The notes under the pieces are model-generated. The model saw only the letters and a program-made list of their open reading frames with translations. It did not search any database and was not told where the DNA came from. Positions 1 through 10,300 of a DNA stretch of 12,372 nt are shown one piece after another (the first letter of the stretch is position 1; the number at the start of each line of letters is the position of its first letter). The DNA lies in the NCBI GenBank assembly GCA_028565635.1, contig JAOXYB010045692.1, forward strand, positions 1 to 12,372. The letters are read 5' to 3'. Both the position numbers and the translations under genes were made by a program. Source of the stretch: Phoronis ovalis. Lineage: Eukaryota; Phoronida; Phoronidae.

Positions 1-250
1 TTACCACGTCCGCCTGGCATGTCAAAGGTCCCGGGTTCGATCCTGGGCTTGTACATGCCTTTCAAGGTAATAAAATAACCTGGCTCTCAACAGTAGGGAC
101 TGCGTTTCCATCATGGCTCAGATGACTATGTTAAATGGCGGCCCCGTCACAGGTCCCGTCTCTGTGAGGTCTATCTCTCAGGGACGTTAAAGAACGGTTT
201 ACTGACGTCGGTAACTGACCATCAGTTAGTCCTTCCTGTCCTTTGTATTG
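1..250 (+). mobile_element. Probable tRNA-derived SINE, 5' part cut by window edge
   Basis: The first bases contain a polymerase III B-box-like stretch, GGTTCGATCC at 34-43, inside an imperfect T-arm (stem around the TTCGATC loop with a central G-G mismatch). The 25 bases before it resemble the anticodon-arm and variable-loop half of a tRNA. The sequence then continues without an acceptor-stem/CCA boundary into about 200 bases of relatively GC-rich, non-coding sequence. This tRNA-half-plus-body layout is typical of SINEs. The A box would lie left of the window. The 3' end is not sharply visible; composition turns AT-rich near 245. The family was not identified. A degenerate tRNA pseudogene is the alternative. 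Confidence 0.5.
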
Positions 251-700
251 TTTATTTTCATTCAGGTGGTAAAATCCGTACCTGCAGGGGTGTGATTAAA
301 TTGTACATTTGCGCTTGCACACTCAAGTGCGAATTGCTCTACCTAACTCCTAAGACTCCTACGAGCTCTGCACTACTATGGAAGAATCAATCGTTTATTA
401 AACGTGATCGTTTACTAATTGCCGTGAAAACTAGGTTTTAATTCAATGCACGCCTATGACTATATGATTATATCATGGACAGGGTACATCACTCGTCTGA
501 CACTGTCAGACAGTCAAAATAAATTAATAAATAGGAGCGAAATCTGTCAGACTTTGTTGAGTGTCCTATTACTATTAGCACTTATACATATGTATCTTAT
601 CAAATACATATGTGTTTTATGAAAGTCAACGAAACAGAGTGACACATTTTGAAATTTACTCACTTGTAGCGCTCTAAATCCATTTCAAACCTTTTTAATT
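251..700. other. Intergenic AT-rich flank, no gene seen
   Basis: No open frame of note and no splice-bounded coding segment is recognisable. The only clear structure is a perfect inverted repeat at 495-511 (GTCTGACA, one base, TGTCAGAC), with a further TGTCAGAC copy at 545-552. It is probably upstream intergenic DNA or old transposon debris. Confidence 0.5.
495..511. repeat. Perfect 17-bp palindrome with 8-bp arms
   Basis: GTCTGACA-C-TGTCAGAC is a perfect inverted repeat with a single central base. A third half, CTGTCAGAC, follows at 544-552. It may be the end of a small inverted-repeat transposon or a protein-binding palindrome. Nothing else identifies it. Confidence 0.6.
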
Positions 701-719
701 ATGTTTTTTCAAAATTCCA

Positions 720-840
720 AGGAGGGCGCCATACTGGATTACGAAATCTCGCTTCTCGCGTGACTAAACTAATACGCATGCGCATTGTCTTGCCAACACT
801 TGCAAACATTTATATTGGATTTTGGATAGAGGAAAAATCG
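720..840 (+). promoter_or_regulatory. Candidate KIF9 promoter (NRF1-like and forkhead-like motifs)
   Basis: This stretch lies just before the inferred 5' exon and is richer in CG dinucleotides than its surroundings. It contains GGCGCCAT (725-732), TCTCGCG (754-760), the NRF1-like ACGCATGCGCA (774-784; the other strand reads TGCGCATGCGT), a forkhead-type GCAAACA (802-808) and an inverted CCAAT (ATTGG, 814-818). No TATA box is evident. Forkhead factors of the FOXJ1 type are known activators of motile-cilium genes, so a forkhead site would fit a KIF9 promoter. Single short motifs are weak evidence, however. I saw no convincing RFX X-box. Confidence 0.4.
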
Positions 841-927
841 AAACCACTGAATACTTAATTTGAGGAAGCATAACACGCATAATTCGAACGTTTAAGTTTT
901 TTTTGTTAATCTCGAAGGATAAAGCAT
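831..927 (+). other. KIF9: Putative 5' untranslated exon (left end unknown)
   Basis: A strong donor, GTAAGT, begins at 928. The next acceptor in register is the TTTGTATTTCAG ending at 1275, one base before the start codon. This pair would define a non-coding first exon ending at 927 and a 348-bp intron. The transcription start cannot be read from sequence, so the left boundary given is only the right edge of the motif cluster. Splicing would place the ATG in the context CATAATGA, with A at -3. Confidence 0.45.
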
Positions 928-1276
928 GTAAGTTTAAATAATTTTGTCACTTACAATGTCGAATAGTTTATGTTCGGATTTATATGTCGTAGAAATCTGA
1001 GATATACCACAATTTGTAAATTGACAATCCATAATATTAATAATTAGTAGCCAGTACTTTATTATTGCTATTGGTTGTCTTGTATTGTAATAAAGTGAGA
1101 AAACTGGAAAAGAATTAACTGTAAAGCCTATTTATATATGCTCAATCTTTTTTTCATTTTTGTGGTTAAAAGAATTTTAGTGGTCATAAGACTTCAGGCA
1201 AAAGGATGTTCCCTGATATGGTGCGGTCTACTTACATTTCCATTTTGTAAAATGAAATTTGTCTTTGTATTTCAGA

Positions 1277-1369
1277 ATGAATCGGAGTAGAAAGGTGAAA
1301 GTATGGGTTCGAACCCGACCTACATCAGAATTTGCCCATGATATGATAAACCTGCAACCCGATGGAAAG
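1277..1369 (+). CDS. KIF9: KIF9 coding exon 1 (residues 1-31, start codon)
   Basis: Opens with ATG one base after the acceptor TTTGTATTTCAG. It encodes MNRSRKVKVWVRTRPTSEF and then AHDMI. This is the beta-1 strand of the kinesin motor (family pattern KVxVxVRxRP). The length before the strand matches the human KIF9 start, which supports this ATG. It ends in phase 0 with AAG|GTACAT. GGTTCGAACCC inside it is coding (Val-Arg-Thr), not a tRNA B box. Confidence 0.9.
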
Positions 1370-4300
1370 GTACATGCTAAGATTCAGTTTATGTCACAAC
1401 TCGTGATTTAGTATCAAACTCCCTTTAAAAGTTTTTAATATTAAGTTAGTTTTTGACAATGAAAATTATTTACAAGCCAAAAATGCCAATTTCACATTTT
1501 GCCACATAGTGATAAAATATAATAATGTTGCTTTCTTGTCTTGTCTTGTAGACTATCAACATTCATTGTAAAAGAGATGAAAAGCAGGGGGTTGTTAATA
1601 ACCAGATTCTTGACTGGTCATTTAAAATGGACGGAATATTACACAATGCTAACCAAGAGGAAGTTTCCTCTACTGGAGCATCTGAAATGGTCACTGGGGC
1701 ACTTAATGGGTATAATGGTAAGCCTTTTTTACGCAAAATTTTTTTTGAATCTATAGACAGCACATCGTCAATTACGGTAAACTTGGTTTCATGTCTAATT
1801 CTAAAGAAAATAATGCAACTTCCGTACAACTCTATGTATACCATTACAATTTTAGTTGTGGTTATATTATTACATCATTCTGATTTTTTAAGTTTCCATT
1901 ATCTCCCAACTATGATTGTGTCATCGTTTGTGATCTGCCGTTATTTATGAGATAATTTACAGTGATTGATTCCTATAAATACTCATGTAGATCTTTAGTA
2001 TGAAATGAATAATTTATATGATAAATATCATAATGAAAGAACAGTATTTTATTCTGGAGCATAATATCTTTGTACTTGATAGAACATTAAACTAGCCCTT
2101 CAACTATTTATATAAATAAGTTTTAAAAATTGTTTATCATAAACTATACTTAAAACACTCAAATCCAAAATGTGTATTTATTTTAAAATGGTAATTTTAC
2201 TGTTGCATTCATAGGTATCATATAGTTTGATTTATATTAGAATGAATAATACTGAATAAATATAAGTGTTAGTACCATATAATCCCCAATAATAATATCT
2301 TAAATAACAAATATTTTATAAAAGCTTGTGTTCTTAGTCATTGTCTTTATAATGTTTAAAATCTCAACTCAAGTGTGCATTATTTTCAATGGCTATATGT
2401 GGACATACACTTTAAAAAAACCTATACACAGCTCAAGTGCTAGCATGTATGGTTTATATTATTTTTTTTTACTAATTTTGGAAAAAAAAATTAATTAATG
2501 TCTTGAAAATCATTCAAATATCTTACATGACTTGCAGATGGGCTAAAAATTCTGTTAGTTTTTGTACAACAGACCCTGGGACAAAAGATGAAATTGATGT
2601 TTATTGTATAGTTTCTCTTTATAATGGCTATGCATGTCTCATGTAAGAAAAACAACTTGCTGTGATTCTGCATTCAATTGATACAACTACAATTAATGAT
2701 TTCTGCTGACCAAGCTAGTTACATAAAAAGCTATATTGATCAATTAATTCTTTTATTTCCATATCAATGGCATGTATAATACAATTGACCTGTTCTTATT
2801 TTTGATGCATATGCTTTTAACAGGTACTTTGATGTGTTATGGACAGACAGGAGCTGGAAAAACATTCACAGTGACTGGAGCCACAGAAAATTATGCTCAC
2901 AGAGGGTTAATACCAAGAGCATTACAACAGTTATATAAAGAAATTGAAGACAGGCAAGATGATGCTATTAATATTAGGTATGTCATGCATGTGATAATGC
3001 TTACAGTAATAGAGATAGCTTGAGCTATAGAAACCAGAAAGGGATTCTTTAATATGTAGTCTTTGCCATTCACTTTAATTTGTTTTTTCATCCTCATAAC
3101 GTTGCAGTTGTGTTTTTAATTACTGTAGTAATTGAAATCTTTCAGTTTCAAATGTAAACATTTAACTGTGCTAACATGAACATATTATAATTCTATGCTA
3201 TAAAAACATATTTTATATCTGCTAGAATAAATTGTCTCCTAAACAGTTTAAAAATTGCTTGTTTTAGGAAATTGTAAAAGTCTCCTAGGGTAAACGGAGA
3301 AACTGTTTGTTTCAGTATTTTAAACAGATACTTAAATTATTTGACATCCGTTATACTGTATTTTCTCTCCACCAGGGTCTCATATTTAGAAATCTACAAT
3401 GAGACGATGTTTGATCTGCTGCAGACCCTCCCAGAATCCTTCAATCCTAACCAGAACACTGGTTTAACTATCTCAGAAGATGAAACCGGTGTGTATGTCA
3501 AAGGATTATCAAGACATTATGCTCAGAATGAAGAGGAAGCATTAAACTTGCTCTTTGAGGTATTTATTGAATATTTTGGAAAGTACTTTATTTTTTTATT
3601 TTTTTATTAATTGTGTACTGGGTTTTGAGGGAAATTAAGAAAAAAAAAATCCTAAAATTGATTGTTTATGATTCTTGTGCAGTAGATTGCCTTATAAATA
3701 TCAACACGGGGAAATGTTACTCGGTTCTATACATATACACTTGTGGTTAGCTGTTTTACTGCAACATTTAGCTGTCATGTTTAATTTATTCAAAAATGTC
3801 TGCAGTGAAAAACTACTTAAATGATCAAAATTATTTTTTTTTAATTTGAAATTATTAAAACTAGGTTTGAGTTATATTACTTAGAATAATTATGTAATGA
3901 TATCTGTGTCATTACAGGGTGAGACTAACCGTGCCATTGCTGCTCATACATTGAACAAGAATTCTTCTCGGTCACACTGTATTTTTACAATTTATATCGA
4001 GACTCGCTCACGTGTTCAGTCAACTGCCAAATATACTACCTCCAAATTGAATTTTGTTGATTTAGCTGGATCAGAAAGATTGGGAAAGACTAAGGTTAGT
4101 GTATAAATAATTCTAAAAACTAGACAGTCATTCTGTTTCTGTATAATTGTTATGAAAACATTTTCATATTATTTTAACTTGCATAATCAACACTAGATGG
4201 CTCTGTGATAAATAGTTGCAACCTCTCCTTTTGTCACTGCTGTAATAAGGCCATCTGGTGGTATATAAATTGTAATACATTATAGTTAGAGATGAGGTCA

Positions 4301-7300
4301 TTTTTGTAAATGTGTTTATTCCTCATTAATGTTAAATGTTTAATTATTTTTTCTAGTCTGAAGGGAAAACGCAACAAGAAGCCATGTACATCAATAAATC
4401 CTTGACATTCTTAGAACAAACTATTATTGCTTTGGCTGACAAAAGACGAGATCATATACCATTCCGTCAAACCAAACTTACACACTGCTTAAAAGATTCT
4501 ATTGGGGGAAATTGCAGTACACTGATGGTTGCCAATATCTGGGGGGAAGCTTCACAGATTGAGGAGACCATCTCGACTCTCAGATTTGCGACACGTATGA
4601 TGTGTGTTAACAGTGAACCATGCTTGAATGAGCATTATGACCCAGTGGTGAGTTTGTAGTATTATTTTGGTATCCCAGAAATTCGTTTCTGGTTCCGGCA
4701 TTCCTATTTCAATGTCGTATAGATTTTATTGCATGTCTCATTATTTATGCATTTGTAATTAACATTAATATATTATTTATTATTTGTGGGAACAGCTATA
4801 TACAGAGAATTACCATGACGATCTACACAAACTGTAGCTTGTGATTATTGTGCTTTGCACATGCAAGTACTCATATCATTAGGCTGTGAAAAAATGTCTC
4901 AAATTGTGATAAACTCATCATTAGGAAATAGTGAGGTATAATATTTTAGTGACAGTTTAATAAGTTTTAGATCAGTTGGCTTTTTCTTTTGACTTAATTA
5001 TCTCAAGTAATGTTGGTCTAATTGCTTATAATTTATTTATTTATTTGATTTCAGATAATGGTTAAAAAACTTGAGAAAGAAATAAGATCTCTGAAACAGG
5101 AATTAGCAATGCACGATACTCTTGTAAGTCTTAATTTTAATTATGACAATCAACTCAGGCTTATGTCATTATATATATATATATAGCATAATTATTTATG
5201 ACAAAATATAGAAACATTTACGGAAAATGTTAATCTCTTTGGAAATATATAATTTGGTCCAAAGAGTCAAAAAATTAATAAACCAAAATACACTAATGTT
5301 TGTACTTAGTATTTTTTTTATTTAATTGCAGACAAACAGAAGTTTAGTCAGTTACGAGCCCCTGTCAGAACAGCAGAAATATGAAATCAAACAGCAGACA
5401 AGGCGATTTATTGAAGGGTCACTGGATGAGATAGATCTTGTTAATATTAGACAGATTCAAGGAGTATTTGATTCATTCAAAGAAATATGTCTGTAAGTGA
5501 ATTTCATTCCTAGGAAACAATGCACAGGTGCTAGGAGATTGATTTGTATATTTTATTATTTTGTCATGATAATTAAATGGTTGTACTAGCTGCCATGCAA
5601 GCTGCTGAATATAAAATATAATAAAAAGAGCAATTTAGCACTTTTTATAAAATTGTTTATAGGATACATTATTGTGTAATATGTACCCAGTAGGAACATT
5701 GACCTGCTACTTTGGTAGTTATCGCCACTCTAAATTATAATATTGGCAGCATAGGTATCACTTTTTTGTTTAATTATTTGTTTATCTTTGTTTATAGTCA
5801 AATGAAAGACGATTTGGAAGTTGACCTAAGAGAAAAATATACTTTAATTGATAAAACTGATCCGGAGGCAATAGCAGCTGCACAGAAGGTATATATAATG
5901 CTTGTGGTAATTAATTAATTAGTAAGGTGACATAGCAGTTATATTCTGCTGTCTTTGCATCTCATCTCTCTCACAGTATTGATGACATTCAGCTTTTTTA
6001 AAAGCTCCATTTGCATATTAAAGGTTGTGTTTTATCCATAGTTATAATTCATTGGTAACAAAAAAAAATATTTCTACTATAACATTCTTTTGTGCAACCT
6101 AGCTGTCCACTGCATTGCCGTTGTTTTTCAATCACTAGCTGTTATCAAACAATATATTTTAATGAATAAGTAATATTCAGCAGAGGATCCATAGTTAGCT
6201 GTTAACATGTCAGGCATTCAAGATGTAAGAAAAGAAATTTGCAGATGTGGAATTCTTTAAAAAAAAATTAAAGTTGGGATTTTAAGAATTTATAAATAGT
6301 TGAATGATTATATAATTACTTTAATTAGTATTATAGATTAGATTATTTATAAGTAAAATTTACGACTTAGCACACTTGTTCTAGTGTTTACAGTTATATT
6401 TCTACAGCTATGCCATTTTCTGGATGCTACTTCAGATACCAACATTAGCCCTGCAGAGGCAGAAGCGAGGCTCTTAGTCGTAAGATCTAGTTCATACAAC
6501 ATTATAATCCAATGATTTGTCTGCATTATGTTCAAGTCAAAAAACACATTATACACCAGATATTGATGAGAGTAAACGTAATAGTCATGCACAGAAAGGT
6601 GGAACAAGCATTGCTTTCACACATGTTGAATATCATTCTGAATAAATCAGACTGGTTTCACATCTGACCTGCTATAAATATAGATTCATTATAATGGCTG
6701 AAACACATAATTACTTTGAACATATATTTTATTCTAATAAAGATAAATTTAAAAATTAAAATAGAATTGATGTTAAACCAATAATCACATTCTTAGATAT
6801 ATACTTTCAATGTTTTTGAAAGTGATCATGTACTGTTGTGATGCCTAGAATAACCATGGATTATTTGTTATTTCTATCATTTCTGTATATATCTGTTTTC
6901 CAATAAAAGGTTAAATCATTTAGTTAAAGAATGTGATTTTTTATAGGGTTTCTTAATAAACATAAACTATGTGTCATAAAAATCTCAATTTTAATGTACG
7001 TGTCAACTATTTTTTAAAAATAGAAAATATTTATATTAGAACATTGTTTTCATTATTTTATGTTTCAATTCTGCTTCATGTTTCTCATATGTCTGAAGAA
7101 TCTCAGTCTAATTACTGTATAAAATTTGTTTCTGGCATTTATTCATGTAATAAAGTACCGTAAAATTTATGAAAAAAAACAACTGAGTCCTTTGTTAATG
7201 ATATCGTTTAAAACTATTATGTTAATACTTCAAAAGTTAATAAGCTGTTTTAATTTATCTGCGATGTAATTCATTTTGTTCATAGGCTGGTGTGAACATA

Positions 7301-10300
7301 GCAGACGATGGTACTCTTGTTGGGGAAACAGATGGTTCAAGTTTTGGTATTGGAGTTGCTCCAAAGGGAAACAAGGCTGATCCTTCAGCTGCAACTGCTG
7401 CTAAGAAGAAAGAAAGAAGCTCACTAAGAAGATCTACAAATAAAGAAGCTAGAGCGAGGTTTGTATTCCTTGCTTTTATTTAATTAAATCTCAAATGTGG
7501 GTTATGCTGTAAAATGAAAAATCCTGTTTAGTGCCTTCTAGTTTTAACATCTTTTTGTTTCTTTTATGTCTATCTATTCTGCTACTTGTGCTTTCACTTT
7601 CACAATTTTTAGAATGCTTGTTTCAAATAATTTTTCTATTTCTTTTAATTTGATTTTGAAGTGGAGGTGACGTTCATGATACCAATAATGGAAGAGAAAA
7701 AAAATTATCTTCTGGTAGAACTAGTCGGTGAATATAAATTTCTACTAATTTTATTAACATATCTAACATATGACATCTGAAAGGCTAACAGTAGGACTAT
7801 GATATGATATGATTTTGTTATCTTCATCAGTGACGATATGCTTGCGAGAGTTATCTTTATTGATAGGATAGTATACTTGTATCCATAGATTGAATCCTGT
7901 ATCTTGTTTAGTTTCCATCACCAGAGGTTGCTGTTTTTATTAAAGGTGTCGAGATGATATTGAAAGCCAGGGGGGTACTTACACATAAGACATATATGGG
8001 ATGTGCCACCAAAATGGGTCACTATTTTATCTATAAATCTGTAAAAATTGGTGCACATGCCTAGAAGTGATTCCACTATTTAACGAAAAATTCCTAAAAA
8101 TTAGTTATTTTTACGATTTCATTTATAGGTATAGTTTTTGCAATTTTTTCAGAGCAAATCCCTAAAGATGGGTTCCTATTTGTGACAAAAAAAAAAACCT
8201 AAAAAATCAGTCCATGATTAAGTGAGTTTGGGTTGCACATCCCATTTGAAAATAGTCAATACCCCATTGGGATTGAAAGCTAGGTTGTAAGCTCATTTGT
8301 TTCACTCAAGGTCTATTCACACACTAAGCTAATTAAAAGATACATTTAGTGAGAAAAAGGATTTTATTTAGTTTTCAGTATCATTTTATTTTTAGTGTAG
8401 TAGAATGTTATGAAAAAGTGAAGAGACTTTCAAAAGCACTAAAACCACTTTGTAATACATATGATGCAGACTCAGGAAAAATATCGTCCGTTTCTGACAA
8501 TGCCTCAAGGTTAAAATAAATCATTTACCAAATGCTTTTAAAAGTTCTGCTACTATTTATAGAGTTTGTTATGTGTTAGTTATTATGTAAGTATAATTAT
8601 TTCACATTAACAAGTATGTATTGTGTCTTGTTATGTAAGGTTTAACCTTTTTTTGTATTATAGTATCATAGTTTTGATTTTCATTGCATGAGTTTTTTAA
8701 AACAGTTACTATAGTAGTATATCGGAGGCATATAAAACCAAAATATGGAATTCTTGTAACATTTGTGTACAATTAAATATACCAGTAGTACTTATCTATT
8801 ACATTGATTTTTTTTGCTGTTAATTTAAGTTTTAAGCAATTATGTCTTTTGTTTAATCTAATTTTAAAATGCACACTGTAAAACAGAAAACATTTGAAAT
8901 ATTTCATACCTGTTGGCACATAAGGCAGCCATCCCTCCAAATTTGCACTCAAGGTTCAGGCAGCTAAGCTAGCTAGATTACATGGTAAATTTAGTGAGAA
9001 ATAGGATTTTTATTTAGTTTTCAGTATCACTTTATTTTTAGTGCTGTAATAGAATGTGAAAAAACGAAGAAACTTTCAAAAGCAGTAAAGCCAATTTCTA
9101 ATACATGTGACGCAGGTCCACGAAAACAGTCGACCATTTCTGACAATGCCTCAAGGTTAAATCATTTACAAACTGCTTACCAGATGCTTCTGATAGTTTT
9201 GTTACTATTTATAGGTTTTTTTATATACTTGTGTTTAGTTCTATTAGTTTTTGTTGTAAGTTTAATTACTTCACAATCAAGTATGTTCATTTTGTTTCTT
9301 GTTATATCCAAGGAGATTACTTCATTTTCTTATATACGGGGATGCTCAACTGAGACCCCAAACCAACTGACATCCTCTATACAAAATTATTCTGCTTATT
9401 TCCGGACATCATCTAAACCAACCCAGAAATTATCTGAACCCTGAAAAATGGACTTTCTCCAGTGCAGCCTCTCCGTCAGTTATTACCATAAAGTAATCTT
9501 CCTTTTGTTGTATTTTTAAAACTGTTATAGTATATATTTTCATAGTTTTGATTTTTATTACATGAGTGTTTTAAAACAATTTATACATAATATTTCAAGC
9601 ATATAATGCCAAAATATGGCATTCTTGTAACATTTGTGTGCAATGAATGGCACCAGTAGTAGGATAGTACTTACCTACTTCGTTGATCCTTGTTGCTGCT
9701 AATTTAAGTTGTAAGCAATTAAATATTTTGTTAGTCTAATTTTTAAAATACACACTTTGAAACAGAAGCGTAACTTAATTTTGGAACATTTCATCTCTCG
9801 TTGGCAAATGTGCTATTCTGTTGCAAATTTGTCTCAAAACTTGTCGTCAGGTTTTTTGGTGGACTGCTCTATCTATTATCTCCAGGTCATAGAATTTATT
9901 TTTATAGGCCGTACAATAATTTAAGAATTTTAATACCATTTAAAAAAATGGTCCATTATTGAGACCAGAATCCTTGAAAATGATATTTTGAGTTACTTTG
10001 CACACCCCGGCTTAAAAAAAAGGTCATCGAAGGGATAAGAGTAAACATTAGCATTTTATATGTTAAAATATTATATTTTGTGAGCAAAATAGATAATTGG
10101 ACATATAATTCTTTCTAAATCTTGTTTTAAATTGAAAACCTGTAAATGAAAAACAGAAAAGTAGAGAAGTATACTAATTGTTTGTTAGGAAAAATTTTTT
10201 TTGATTTTTTAAATTCACTGAATGCAAAGGTACCCACAAAAATTATTTTCTCAATGTTGCATAGGTAGGCATACTTGAAACTCCAACTAAGGATTGTCAT

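Larger units (their letters stand above)
8946..9835 (+). repeat. Tandem duplication, copy 2 (exon 14 plus flanking intron, with insertion)
   Basis: Repeats copy 1 from CACTCAAGG to about GCAAATTTGTCTCAA. It is longer than copy 1 mainly because of an extra ~185-bp block at about 9306-9490. Outside that block the order of landmarks is the same. Substitutions and small indels are frequent, so the duplication is not recent. Confidence 0.85.

Noticed and set aside
1-60. Intact tRNA gene
   Set aside because: Only the 3' half is in the window. The T-arm has a G-G mismatch, and no acceptor stem can be paired.
1302-1318. GGTTCGAACCC, resembling a tRNA B box
   Set aside because: It lies in KIF9 coding exon 1 (codons for Val-Arg-Thr-Arg) and has no tRNA cloverleaf around it.
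1627-1950. 107-codon + strand open frame
   Set aside because: Its first 30 codons are exon 2 in the correct frame. The remainder reads through the donor at 1718 into the intron.
3226-3316. Repeated CTCCTA and AAACAGTTT/AAACTGTTT strings in intron 3
   Set aside because: Short and imperfect, compatible with chance in AT-rich sequence.
5170-5186. Short (TA)n microsatellite
   Set aside because: Only about eight repeats in an AT-rich intron; ordinary.
6347-6607. 86-codon minus-strand open frame
   Set aside because: Shadow of the candidate cassette exon 6408-6479 and its flanks; low-complexity, intron-like translation.
7831-7890. Possible exon after TTCATCAG
   Set aside because: Open for only about 20 codons before TAG, with no GT donor in a usable position.
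7913-7946. Possible extra linker exon (TTGTTTAG acceptor to GTGTCG donor)
   Set aside because: Its length is not a multiple of three. Joining it in phase 2 would leave the frame wrong for every downstream exon.
9184-9444. 86-codon + strand open frame after exon 14
   Set aside because: Starts in duplicated intron sequence and runs into the insertion block. The first part is hydrophobic AT-rich translation and no splice sites frame the second part.
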